Shown here: in pieces, positions 36,176 to 47,591 of the stretch | How the letters are laid out: each line of letters starts with the position of its first letter | How positions within the stretch are numbered: position 1 is the stretch's first letter | DNA from: Xestospongia muta | Lineage: Eukaryota; Porifera; Demospongiae; Haplosclerida; Petrosiidae | Direction: 5' to 3' | Length of the DNA: 64,000 nucleotides | Assembly (NCBI GenBank): GCA_963693285.1 | Contig: OY848922.1 | Coordinates: 7,490,923 to 7,554,922 of the forward strand | The notes under the pieces: model-generated | Database searches by the model: none | Told to the model about the DNA's origin: nothing | Seen by the model: only the letters and a program-made list of their open reading frames with translations | Position numbers and translations under genes: made by a program

Positions 36176-37288
36176 ATGGCAACTCATGGTTCTGTAGGAG
36201 AATTTGCTCCGGGCAAAGAGACCTGGTTATCTTTTGCAGAGAGGCTCGAGCAATATTTCCTGGCAAATGATGTACAAGCTCAGGACAAGAAAAGAGCTAT
36301 CCTCTTAAGTATTTGTGGTGCGTCAACGTACCAACTGATTCGTAATTTAGTATCTCCACAGAAACCGTCAGAGAAGACCTTCGACGAGCTGGTGAAGTTA
36401 GTGCAGGAACACCACCTGCCGCCGCCGTCTGTTACAGTTCAACGATTTGCTTTTCATTCCCGTAACCGTAAGAACGGAGAATCAATTGCCGACGTTGTTG
36501 CCCACCTCCGAGAACTTTCTGAACATTGTCAGTTTGGCGACACACTCAACAACATGCTGAGAGATCGCCTCATTTGTGGATGCAATGATGATCGTCTACA
36601 ACGTCTACTCTTGGCAAAACCACCTCCTCTAACCTTTGACAAAGCATTTACACTTGCACAAGCTCATGAATCGGCTGAACGAAGTGCTAAGGATCTACTG
36701 AAGCCCGACGCAGCTCAGGTTAACTCCCTAAAAGGACGACGAGATCCTAATATCACGAGAGATCGTGTTGTTAGCAACGAATGCTATCGATGTCGAGGAG
36801 CCCATTCCCCAGCTGTGTGTAGATTCAAAGACGTTGTTTGTTCATATTGTAAGAAAACTGGGCACATTGCAAGGGCTTGTCGTACTAAACAGGGTTCTGC
36901 ACACAAGGATGCTTACAAAGGTACGCATAATACCCGTAGGAAGAATCAGAGAGACACTTCAAAACGAGCGCATCAAATCACTGATTCTGAAGCTGACCAC
37001 ACCCCCAGCGAATCAACGTATACATTGTTCAACATGAATAGCAATCGTGTAAAACCCATTCAAGTGACCGTGAACGTTAACGGTGCAGACATCACCATGG
37101 AAGTAGACACTGGAGCTTCGGTTTCAATAATCAGCGAGGCTGCATATCGTAAATACTGGAAAAAAGGCCAAGCTCCACCTATCGTATCATCCAGTACCAA
37201 TCTAAAAACTTATACAGGTGAAAAATTATCTATAAAAGGGGTTATAAATGTTACAGTTAAATATGAAGACCAATGTCATTCTTTGTAG
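36176..37288 (+). pseudogene. gag and protease part of the LTR element
   Basis: Starts at the first ATG after the primer site (36176). Residues 1-200 form a capsid-like helical region. Two zinc knuckles follow ('CYRCRGAHSPAVC', about residue 203, and 'CSYCKKTGHIARAC', about 222). The retroviral-type protease has its active-site D-T-G-A near residue 311. A TAG at 37286-37288 ends the frame inside the protease, before the conserved second half ('GPSLLGRDWL', about 37311), which continues in the same frame. The position is unlike known gag-pol readthrough sites, so a nonsense mutation is more likely. Confidence 0.85.
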
Positions 37289-39406
37289 CTTACAGTCGTA
37301 AAAGGATCTGGACCAAGTCTCCTCGGAAGAGATTGGTTACTCAAGATAAAACTCAACTGGGAAAAACTACAATTAAACTATGTACGACCTAAAGCCTTAA
37401 AATTAGAGGATATTCTAAATCGCCACAATGTGCTGTTCAAGGATGAATTAGGTCGAGTCCAAAGTACGCAAGCAAAACTCCATGTCGATCCACACAGTCA
37501 ACCCAAGTTCTTCAGACCAAGGCCAATTCCATATGCACTACGAGGTAAAGTGGAACAAGAATTAGAGAGACTAGAGAAAACTGGCATCTTAGAGCCCGTA
37601 GAATTTTCAGATTGGGCTGCTCCTATAGTCCCAGTCATGAAACGAGATGGAACTGTCAGAGTCTGCGGTGACTACAAGCTCACCATAAACCAAGCCGCTA
37701 AGTTAGATACATATCCACTTCCCAAGGCTGACGATCTCTTCTCTCAACTAGCTGGAGGGAAAAAGTTTACAAAACTTGACCTTGCACATGCATACCAGCA
37801 GATTGCTCTAGAACCTGACTCCAGGCAGTATTTAACCATCAACACTCACAAAGGATTATATCAGTACACTCGCCTTTCTTTTGGAGTCCACTCAGCACCA
37901 GCAATCTTTCAGCGAACAATAGAAGGCATTTTGAGAGGTATTAAGAATGTGGCTGTCTATATTGACGATATTCTCATTACAGGTGTATCAGAAGAAGAGC
38001 ACCTGCAAACATTGGACAAAGTGTTGAGTAGACTAGAGGCAGAGGGGATGAGGCTAAAGCGAGACAAGTGTGCCTTTATGCTCTCAAGGGTTGAATACCT
38101 TGGGCATGTCATAACAGCTGAAGGGCTACACCCAGCTGAAGACAAAATACGAGCTATTTTGAAAGCTCCGGCTCCCCACAATGTGGCACAATTACGTTCA
38201 TTTATTGGTCTAGTGAACTATTATGGAAAGTTCCTTCATCAACTATCTACTACGTTAGCACCACTTTACACTCTATTACAAAAGAATATGAAATGGTTTT
38301 GGGGACCAGACCAGAAGAAAGCGTTCTCAGACATTAAAAAGATATTAACTTCCCCAAAGTTGTTAGTCCATTATGATCCACAGAAAAAGTTAATACTCTC
38401 ATGCGATGCTTCTCCGTATGGAATAGGAGCCGTGTTGTCTCATGTCATGGAGGATGGATCAGAAAAGCCAGTAGCATTTGCATCACGTTCCCTTGCCCCA
38501 GCTGAAAAGAAGTATTCTCAGCTCGATAAAGAAGCCTTAGCAATTGTTTTTGGAGTGAAGAAGTTCCACCATTATTTATTTGGTCGACATTTTACCATTT
38601 GTTCTGATCATAAGCCACTCCAGCATCTATTCAGTGAAAATCGTCTAATTCCGTCATTAGCATCAGCAAGAATCCAACGTTGGGCACTGACTTTGAGCGC
38701 CTATGAATATAACATCATCTATAAATCAGGAAATGCAAACGCAAACGCTGACCTACTTAGTAGACTTCCCTTACCGGAAACGATTTCGGATGTTCCTATC
38801 CCTGGTGAATTGATTCTACTCATGGAAACTTTGCAATCATCACCAATAACAGCCATGAAAATCAAGTCTTGGACAGATAAAGACCCAATATTAGCTCGAG
38901 TACGAAATTGTATACAAAAAGGGTGGACAAACTCAAGTGCTGATGATTTATGCCCATTCTCCCAACGAAAAGAGGAGTTAAGTGTCCATGATGGCTGCAT
39001 ACTTTTGGGATGTCGAGTAGTAATTCCAAAAGTAGGTAGAGAGCAGGTATTAAATCAATTACATGAAAGTCATCCTGGTATTGTAAGAATGAAGAGTCTA
39101 GCAAGAAGTACTGTTTGGTGGCCAGGAATCGATAAAGACATAGAAAAGAAGGTTAAGAGCTGTCAACAATGTCAATATAACCAGAAATCTCTAGCAGCAG
39201 TCCCAATGCACCCTTGGGAATGGCCAAAAAGACCTTGGTCTCGTATCCACGTTGACCACGCTGGACCATTTCAAAATAAAATATTTTTAATCGTTATTGA
39301 TGCACATTCAAAGTGGTTAGAAGTAATTGTTGTACCTTCAACCTCATCTAGTAACACTATCAGAGCACTAGGACTTTATTTGCTACTCATGGACTACCAG
39401 AAGTAG
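37289..39406 (+). pseudogene. reverse transcriptase, RNase H and integrase N-terminal part
   Basis: In frame with the gag ORF across the stop. From 37430: RT with 'FTKLDLAHAYQQI', 'AVYIDDIL' (catalytic Asp pair near 37964-37969) and 'VEYLGHVI'; RNase H with 'LILSCDASPYGIGAVL' and 'SDHKPLQHLF'; then integrase with the HHCC zinc site ('HESHPG' to 'CQQCQ', 39060-39175) and the first catalytic Asp in 'IHVDHAG' (39250). The frame is lost near 39370 by a one-base change and terminates at 39406. Confidence 0.88.
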
Positions 39407-40113
39407 TTGTCTCAGATAATGGAACAGCCTTTACAAGTAGTGAGTTCCAAGAGTTCATGAAGAAGAATGGAATACAACATTTAAGATCTGCACCTTATCA
39501 CCCATCCAGCAATGGTTTAGCTGAACGTGGAGTACAAATTTTTAAAGAGGGATTGAAAAAGATGACAGATGGAGATATGGAAACAAGACTTGCTCGACTA
39601 TTGTATCATTACAGGATAACTCCCCACTCTACTACTGGTGTATCCCCAGCTGAACTTTTAATGGGTAGAAAGCTTAGATGTCATCTTGACTTGTTACAAC
39701 CCGACACTTCCTCTAGAGTATTGGATAAACAGAGGACACAAAAGAAACAACATGATAAGAAGACTAAAGATCGTACTTTTAAGTTACATGATCCAGTTTT
39801 CGTTAAAGACTTTACTCATCATCGTAGATGGCTACCTGGTGGTATTACTGGTTTTGAAGGTTCACAAACTGCTGTGATTAAATTGAATGATGGCACCATT
39901 ACTAGAAGACACTTTGATCATTTAAGAATTCGTTCATGTGATTCACCTACTGAGATACAAGATGATTTACCCCTTGACCTTTCGTCTGAACAAGACACAC
40001 CACCTGATGTAATAGAAACTCGTCAAGTATCTACAACAACACAACCTGTAGAACTTCGTCGTTCAACCCGAATTCGCCATTCACCAAAAAGATTCATACC
40101 TGGTATTGGCTAA
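39407..40113 (+). pseudogene. integrase C-terminal part in shifted frame
   Basis: Continues the integrase in another frame: second catalytic Asp in 'VVSDNGTAF' (about 39413), catalytic Glu in 'SNGLAERGVQIF' (about 39522), then a C-terminal module resembling GPY/F ('WLPGGITGFEG') and a basic end. No chromodomain seen. Ends at TAA 40111-40113, adjoining the polypurine tract. Confidence 0.85.
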
Positions 40114-40124
40114 GGGTGGAGGAA
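40112..40124 (+). promoter_or_regulatory. polypurine tract
   Basis: AAGGGTGGAGGAA immediately before the 3' LTR, the usual plus-strand primer position. Confidence 0.8.
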
Positions 40125-40365
40125 TGTGGTAAACTAACTTTACATGTGTTAACTAGTGTAAATTAGGATTATACAATTATAGTTTTGTTAATTGCTTCTT
40201 ATTAGCACATTTATTCTTTCTTATTGTTACATTGTCCTTTTCTCTTGTATATCTTTTGTTAATGTGTAAATTAACCTTAATTGTTCTACATGTATTTAAG
40301 TTGACCTCTTTGTTAGTTGTTCATGATAATTTTGATCAGTGTAATAAAGTGATCAGGACATCACA
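40125..40365 (+). repeat. 3' LTR
   Basis: 241 bp, TGTGGTAAAC to GACATCACA, identical by eye to 35907-36147. Confidence 0.92.
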
Positions 40366-40910
40366 CATACATACATACATACATACATATATACATGCAT
40401 ACATACATACTTACATATATTCCTTCAATAGTTGGGTAGTAACAATTATTCTACATGTGTTTTGGAAAATATTAATATCACAATATAACTTATGACTTTT
40501 ATGTCTATCTATGTACACTGATTTGTTTCGTTCTATTTCTGTATGTGACAAATGAAAGCATGAGAGATCACCATAGTTGCTCCTCTTCAGTGTATATATA
40601 TATACTGAAGAGATTATCATAGTTTCATCTTTTTAGTATATATATATATATTTGCATGTGATGTAACAGTGTTACAGTAATCTTAAGACTACTTTTAGTT
40701 AGTGATAAAAATGTCATAGTTTGGTTTCATTTTCTTTTTGTAAAGTTACCTTTTATTTTGCTAGTAATGTAGGATTATTTTTGACAAAAGATTTTACTAA
40801 CATTGTTTAACATTGTTATTGATTTTTAATTCTATGATAATAATTTAATACAATGAAAAAGGTGATGATGGTGATGAATATGCAGATATTCACACCAAGT
40901 AATATGCATA
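40366..40910. repeat. right half of CATA tract and duplicated flank
   Basis: CATA tract to about 40420, then sequence matching 32506-32880 ('TTGGGTAGTAACAATTATTC', 'CTTCAGTGTATATATATATA' hairpin). No gene. Confidence 0.8.
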
Positions 40911-41805
40911 GTAGTATCCTCATACTCATGTATTCCTTTAATGAATACCTAGGTATGAGGCTTATATTATTATTATTAATTATTATTATTATTTATCTCA
41001 TGTAAACATTCAGCTGGATGTCATAATAGGATAGCAAATTGGAAGATAAAATAATTTTAATCAACATGTACCAATTTTATTAGTGAAATTATTCATTTTT
41101 TGGAAGGAGTAAGTTTGGTAAGTATACACTTGGTCAATACAATCTAAGTGGTATTTGGTAAGTTATACTTTATAAAACAATATTATCATTAATTTTTAAT
41201 TGAAAATCTGTAAAAACTGGTTAACATTTTTTAACCCTTGCCAGATTTTATTGCTCATGTATTCAATATTCATAAACATAGCTACTTAATCCATTTTGTC
41301 ATGTCTGATGTTCATATATAATTATGTACACATATAATAATATTTCTATTAGTAGAGGTCCAATTGTAATATACAATAACAATTAACATAACAGTATTAA
41401 TTAGCATAGAGTGATTGTCCTCTTAGCACTAATAACATCTATATCCACTACTATACCAGTATTAGGTGTCTGTGTCTCCTATGACATCATTATGATATCA
41501 TTATAATTAATATAGTAACAATAGGGTCATACTTCTTTAGCTAGAAATGAGTAGAAATTGTTCCCAGGTACATCAATTGGTATAGATGTAATATACATAC
41601 CAGTATTAATGAGCATATAGTGAGTGTCTTCATAGCACCAGTGACAGCTATATCAACTATTATACTAGTATTAGGTATCTGCACCTCCTATGATATCTTA
41701 TAACATAATAAATGGAATGATTATAGGGTCATACCTCTTTATCTAGTAATGAGTAGTGATAGTTTCAAGGTACATCAATTAGTATAGATGTAAGATTATG
41801 ATATG
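40911..41805. repeat. hairpin repeat and ~200-bp imperfect tandem duplication
   Basis: The 48-bp hairpin repeat is at 40914-40961. Sequence at 40970-41440 matches 9.66-9.78 kb. 41405-41595 and 41600-41795 are imperfect tandem copies ('AGTATTAGGTGTCTGTGTCT' against 'AGTATTAGGTATCTGCACCT'; 'AGGTACATCAATTGGTATAG' twice). No coding sense. Confidence 0.6.
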
Positions 41806-41809
41806 TGGA

Positions 41810-42520
41810 TCTATAAAAGTAATAACATTGATTGTACTCTCAATTTTTCCATATTGTAGATCTAACTAATTACTATAAATAAAAATATATTGTAAAAATT
41901 GTTATAAGGGTCTAAGATAATAAGCTTTTAGTAATATAAAAAACAAGAGATTTATGATGTAACTAAGGCTAATGAAATAATCTTAAGACAAAGTATGTGA
42001 CACAATATTGACATGAATAAGTGTGGTCTGCTAATTAAGTTATTAATAAGTTATATTGCATGAGGTACATGAGTATATAGCTACATTACACAGTTAGTAA
42101 TAAATGGTATTAAGAGATACATGTATTGTATTAGACAAGCTATACATATACAGGTGCAGTGTTAGTAATATTACTTAAGTAACGAAGTAAATATAAAATT
42201 TGCAGAACATGTCAATATAGTCAGTTATAGTGTTTACTTGTACATGACTACTAGCTAGTTACAAATGTTTTGTTGAAATAGTATCCATCTATTGCTCACT
42301 GCTTCAATTATTGGGTTATAAACAACAAAGATACTACTATTAGGTTTCTTAATTGGTTAAATTTTGAGTTACATCAGTTTTGATTTGAGGATAACTTAAT
42401 ATTGTATTGCACATTGTATTGATGACACTATGGTAACCAATCAAGACTTGATTTAAATCACACAATGCTTTAAAATTGTCAAATATGTTATATATATGAT
42501 CATGTTTGAATGTATGTGCT
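41810..42520 (+). repeat. R1 copy 6 with upstream partner block
   Basis: 41815-42180 ('TACTCTCAATTTTTCCATAT', 'GTGTGGTCTGCTAATTAAGT') followed by R1 at 42185-42520. The same pair occurs at 50.15-51.1 and 51.41-52.4 kb. Confidence 0.65.
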
Positions 42521-42565
42521 ATAGATGTAATAGTCTGTAAAGTTTATATAATGACTAATTTCTTA

Positions 42566-42672
42566 CTTGAGAAAACATATATGTGCTATGATGATGTCAT
42601 TTTTAGTCATCATGAAAGTAGGTTGCTTTAGAACAGAGCACCATTTGTATCTTTTGCTCTTCCAGCAATAAC
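42566..42672 (+). promoter_or_regulatory. promoter of C4-type gene at 42.7 kb, TATA box interrupted
   Basis: The dyad (GATGATGTCAT...AGTCATCATGA) and 'GTAGGTTGCTTTA' are intact, but where other copies read TATAAA the sequence turns at 42631 into a 42-nt insert (42631-42672). The insert is the reverse complement, with one mismatch, of 43563-43604 in this gene's own last exon. Normal leader sequence ('GAGAGTTCTTTTTCTTG') resumes after it. Confidence 0.85.
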
Positions 42673-42733
42673 TGGAGAGTTCTTTTTCTTGTATCTCCAG
42701 CTGTTAAGAAAGCTACTGATCTCCAGCAATAAA

Positions 42734-43694
42734 ATGAAGGCTATCCTTTTTCTTTCATTTTTAATATTTTTTGCAGATGTAGCATTCGGTACTCCATTTG
42801 GTATATAATATTTTTATTGTCATAATTATCTACTTTTGTGTCATTTTTGCAGAAACTGCAGAAAATATTGACACTGCTTTCCAAACTGTTTATGATAGTG
42901 ACACAGAGAACTCAGGTATTTGTAAATATTAGTAAAAATTATACTTTATTATTCGTATCTAATAGATATTGCAAATGATTTGAATACTGATGATGGTATG
43001 TTTATATAACAATTTGGACAATTTAACATCATTGCTTTTCTTTGCAGAAGTAGAAAAAAATGAAGAAACTGCTAATGAGCAAGATGTTCGCATCGAACTC
43101 ACACCTGGTAAAGATATTATACTCACAATCTCTCCTGATGGTCCAGCAAATGGTGGTGGTGTTACTTATACAAGATGGGGCAAGACAACTTGTCGACATG
43201 GAACTGAGCGTATTTATGAAGGTTATGTTGGTGGTGGTTGGTTTAATCATAAGGGAAATGGAGCCAACTATCTTTGTCTACCAAAGGATCCTCAGTATTT
43301 AAGTACTGTTAGACCCGCTGTTCAATCTTTCTTATATGGAGCTGAATACGAGTCTGTTAACAAGATATTCAGAAAAACTACACATAACTACAATGTTCCT
43401 TGTGCAGTTTGCCACGTTCCTAGGAAATCCAGTAAACTTATGATACCAGCTAAAACATCTTGTCCTAAGTCGTGGACTCGAGAGTTCTATGGATACTTGA
43501 TGACAGAACTCCTTAACCACTATAACAACAAGCAATATGAATGTGTTGATCATAATCCTGACGTTATTGCTGGAAGTGCAAAAGATACAAATGGTGCTCT
43601 GTTCTATTTCGTAGAAGTAAGTTGCGGCTATGGCCTTCCATGTGGTCCCTATGTTGCTAAGAGAGCTGTTACTTGTGTTATGTGCACTAAGTGA
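42734..43694 (+). CDS. secreted C4-type protein with altered promoter
   Basis: Exons 42734-42800, 42853-42915, 42966-42995 and 43048-43694, 268 residues, phase-1 introns. The linker is short (63-nt exon 2, 'ETAENIDTAFQTV', then a Tyr in place of the usual Asp). The C4 domain has all ten Cys. Distinctive residues are 'GGGWFNHKGNG', 'VRPAVQSFLYG' and 'YESVNKIFRKTTHNYN'. The reading frame is clean, but transcription may be reduced or re-timed because the TATA box is broken, and a transcript started upstream would carry an antisense copy of part of exon 4. Confidence 0.82.
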
Positions 43695-44060
43695 TCAACT
43701 TCTGAACTCAAACTGAATTTTGGACAATGAGATAACTTAGATTACTTTTAAAGTAGTGACAAAAATGTCATATTTTAGGCTACATTTTTTTTGTCATGTT
43801 ATCTTTTGTTATGCTAGTAGTGTAGGATTACTTTGACAAAAGATTTTACTAAGCCATTTTTAACATTGTTATTCAATCATTAATTTTTTAAAAAAAAAGT
43901 CATATAATATACTGAATATACATTATATAATAGTGGAGGACAATGGTGATTTATTGTATAAGATAACTTGAGAATAGAAGCTGACTTCCCGATAGATTTC
44001 CCTATTGTTTTCCTTTTAAAAAAATTTCCTCTTAAAAATAATTTACGAGGTCTACACATC
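43695..44060. other. conserved C4 3' flank
   Basis: Matches the downstream region of the 14.0, 26.7, 53.5 and 63.1 kb copies ('TTTTGTCATGTTATCTTTTG', 'GTAGTGTAGGATTA'). No gene. Confidence 0.6.
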
Positions 44061-44079
44061 CAATGACGTACATCATTTT

Positions 44080-44740
44080 TTGCTCTTTATAACAACAAGA
44101 GTGGAGGACACTCTTATCGTATATAATAATAGTGACTATGATAGTAGTCCTTGGTTTACTGATACTGTATATACTCCTACTTCTCTTTGGTAAACCTCTC
44201 AGATCACTGGCATGTACCAGCAAGTCTTAGGATAATTTCTAGTAAGTATCCATGTTCTTATAAAGAAAGTAAAACAATATTGGTTTACATCACATCTTCT
44301 GTTACTATGTGCTATATATATATGACATGTGTTGAAGTTATCAAGCTACTAACTTATATATAATATACATTGTAATAAGTCCAATGTTGGTGGTATTTGT
44401 TGTCTTGCAAGCCTATCTAAAACCATTTAAACATTCTAAATTGAATGAACTTGACATTTCTCTATCTCATCACTTGGTATTTTAATTTTGAAGACAGTTC
44501 AGGAATTGTAGACCTTTTTTCATCTGTTTCCTGACATTTTTATTGACTTAGCAAATCATGTCATCATAGTCAAAGGAATAGTGAATACCTTTAAAGAATG
44601 GATTGAATACAAATATGAGAAGTTCATCTTTGACAAATAAATGTGTCATTTTCAAATAGTTATAACAAACAATTACTTCTTCCTAGGTCATAGTGATTGG
44701 AAGAACAAGTGTAGTTTATCTCTGTGTCTTAATTTATACA
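44080..44740 (+). pseudogene. possible degenerate membrane-protein C-terminal relic
   Basis: Short plus-strand stretches look like membrane-protein coding: 'LGLLILYILLLLLFGKPL' (44150-44205) and 'AYLKPFKHSKLNELDIS' (44410-44460), in an order reminiscent of the last spans of the beta-helix family. Stops separate them. This is a weak call. 44740-45690 shows nothing beyond the hairpin below. Confidence 0.2.
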
Positions 44741-45204
44741 TGATATAATGTTACACAATATCATTGTGATGTATATTATTCTTGTGAGTTACACAAACAT
44801 TACAATATATTCTAATGTCATATATGTAATACATAATATATAATTATATGCATTAAAATCTTGTCAATTTTACTGTACACAAACATTGAACTTATTTTCA
44901 ATGTTTCTGCAGAAGACATAAATTTGTGTTATTTACTGAGCATGATTATGAATGTATCTAGATAAGCAGACATTTTTTAACATTAGTGTTAGTATTATAT
45001 GTGTGCCTTACATTATTAGTCATTGGTATTTGGTGTTAAGTAATGTATGAACAAAAACGTTTGGTGATTTAAATCTTACATACTTTACCGTATATAAATA
45101 TGAAATGTATAGATAGTTTAGATAGACACTAGTCCTCTATGCAGTAGGTGGTCCCCTCGCTGTATGTTCTCAGATTCACGTAGCACATGTTAATACATAC
45201 TACA

Positions 45205-45278
45205 AAACTAAATATATATTTGTATATATATTGTGTATATATATATATATATATACACACACAATATATATACAAAAT
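45205..45278. repeat. AT/CA-rich inverted repeat
   Basis: 'TTTGTATATATATTGTGTAT' at 45218-45237 pairs with its complement at 45259-45278 around an (AT)n loop. It would form a long hairpin or cruciform. Confidence 0.7.
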
Positions 45279-45718
45279 TTTTCCTGAGTTATCACGTCTC
45301 AATCCTCAATATTAATACCCACTGTAAAGTATATATCTTTATTCACTTACCACATAATAGAGATCAATGTATAGAGTAACAAATTACTAATGCAGCATTT
45401 GTTGGTGACCTAAATGCATTTGTATGAGGAATATATATAGATAATATAATTTAAATTTGTTAACTCTATTCTAGTGACAAATCTCTACATTTCCAGCCAT
45501 ACTATAGTCATTCAATAATGTTTTACATATTGACAGATCATGATACATGTAATTATTGAACAGTATTATGTTTTAAGATCTTCAGTTAGACCAGTCATGT
45601 GTCATTGTTTTTGTTAGTAAACATGTGCATCATTTATACCTATTACAAAGTAGTTTTAAAGATATACAGATAATCAACTTCACTCATGATATCATTCTTA
45701 GTTTCCAAACCCACTTTA

Positions 45719-46225
45719 TACCATTTAAAATTACATTAATGAAAGTTAAATATTGCCGGAAACCACTAATTAAATCAATGGTACTATAGGTTATTATTTT
45801 GGCTAATATACAAAATGTATATCTTCAATAACATACCATACAATACATATTGTATATGATGAGTGAATTTTTTAATAGACTAACATTCAAATTAAACATT
45901 CTTTCATAAAGTAAATACAGAGTTGTATATTTAATATAATTTTTTGTTTCATTGATGAAGTGAATAAACATACCATTTAAGATTACATTACTGAAAGTTA
46001 AATATTGCTGGAAACCACTAATTAAAACAATGATACTATGGGTTATTATTTTGGCTAATAAACAAAATGTATATCTTTAATAACATACCATACAATATAA
46101 TTGTTTATGATGAGTGCATGTTTTAATAGACTAACATTCAAATTAAACATTCTTACATAAAGTAAATACAGTGTTGTATATTTAATATAATTTTTAGTTT
46201 CATTGATGAAGTGAATAAACATATA
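45719..46225. repeat. 252-bp tandem duplication
   Basis: 45719-45970 and 45971-46222 are near-identical copies ('ACCATTTAAAATTACATTAA' / 'ACCATTTAAGATTACATTAC'; both contain 'GGTTATTATTTTGGCTAATA' and end 'GATGAAGTGAATAAACATA'). Non-coding. Confidence 0.85.
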
Positions 46226-46479
46226 ACCATCTCTGACATAGTTGAGTGTAGATCTAGAGCCCAAATAATCAATTGTCAAGACACTTCAAAAATGTACTAC
46301 TAATCACTCATGTTTTGGTTGAATAGTGACTTCACTCTTAAACTATCCAATAAAATGAATGTATTATTATTATAAGTAAGTAATATAATTTAAATATTTA
46401 TTCAATGTTATTATTAAGACAAGGCAACCAGCCATTTTCAAAATGGATACAGGAATGTGTATTGTTATATTACTGCACA

Positions 46480-46990
46480 TTGTATTGATGACACTATGGT
46501 AACCAATCAAGACTTGATTTAAATCACACAATACTTTTTAAATTGTCAAACATTAATATGATTATGTTTGAATCATGGTTTGCTCCATTTACTGATAACA
46601 TTTAACTTTAAAAAATCTGCTAATATAGTCCACCCACACATGTATTACCAAAAAATTTGCAATCAAATTTTTAGCTTGTAACTTTGCCTAGAGTGATCAT
46701 AACCATTTGGTACTTAGCATCAACATTGCCATCAGTAATATCTACAAAAACAAGGTGTTGTCATGTCAACAGTGACGTCATTTAATTACTTCCTGTTAAT
46801 TGTTTTGCACATTATATATATGTAGTCCTTAACATTTGTCACGAAATTAAATATACCATTATGAGTATCAATAGAAAGGTCTCTTTGAGGGCTATGACTC
46901 TACTAGATTGAAAATGTCATTTACTCAAATTTATATTAATATTTTTAAAAAATAGATTGTTAAATGGTCTAAATGAAGTGGTATGTATTT
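46480..46990 (+). repeat. R1 (partial) plus X-box/CRE repeat, copy 4
   Basis: End of R1 to about 46620, then the X-box repeat with GTTGTCATGTCAAC (46757-46770) and a perfect CRE TGACGTCA (46773-46780). Confidence 0.7.
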
Positions 46991-47406
46991 TCTTAATTCT
47001 TAACTGAAAAATTAACACTATGACATATCATTAAACACTAAAAGGAAAATTAGTCTACCAAGTCAAAAGTTAACTAGTCACAACAGATGATGAGAAAATG
47101 TTGGAGATAGTAAAACCCAAAAATGAGACTTCAATCAATGTTTTTCTGAAATCCATCTGTGAGATTAATAATAATATTATTAGAAATGGTCATATTACAT
47201 AACTAAAATAATCATGACAATGTTCATCTGCATGTTTATGAACCTTTCCTTACTCAGATTTTGAGATAGGGCAATATCCAATTTTTTTACACACAGACCA
47301 TGTTCTGCATGGCCAGCCCCTTCTTTAGCCTCTCCTGTTTCTGGAGGGAGGAGCTAGCCACGTGAAACTATGTTAATAGCAATCCTGTGTGTGTGTGTGT
47401 GTGTGT

Positions 47407-47591
47407 GTTATACTTGATGGAGAAAGATATCTCAAGAAGGCCCTCAGTTTCATTACAAAAGTTTTTCTGGTGGTGGTTGTGTAAGACGAAAAGAAAATGG
47501 AGGTAATTTTGTCTGCCTGCCAATGGTTCCTGAGTGTTTAAATACTATGGCCCAAGTTGGCAATCTTTATTTTATGGAACTGAATAGAGCT
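47407..47591 (+). pseudogene. divergent C4-like gene, 5' part (locus 2)
   Basis: Same fragment as at 18625, reading 'FHYKSFSGGGCVRRKENGGN' and 'NLYFMELNRA', cut by the transposon at 47592. No 3' part follows because the transposon copy itself is truncated. Preceded by a (GT)n tract at 47387-47406. Confidence 0.65.

Larger units (their letters stand above)
35907..40365 (+). mobile_element. Ty3/gypsy-type LTR retrotransposon
   Basis: 4,459-bp element with 241-bp LTRs, flanked by CATAC on both sides (35902-35906, 40366-40370). The site lies in a CATA repeat, so the exact target duplication (4-5 bp) is ambiguous. Order gag, protease, RT, RNase H, integrase places it in Ty3/gypsy (Metaviridae). 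The serine-tRNA primer site is suggestive of the Mag-like group. Two coding lesions are present (see gene entries). Without the insert, the flanks match the uninterrupted module at 32345-32880. Confidence 0.92.

Noticed and set aside
37286..37288. Programmed readthrough of the TAG in the LTR element
   Set aside because: Readthrough stops in known elements lie between gag and protease. This one is inside the protease domain, so a mutation is the simpler reading.
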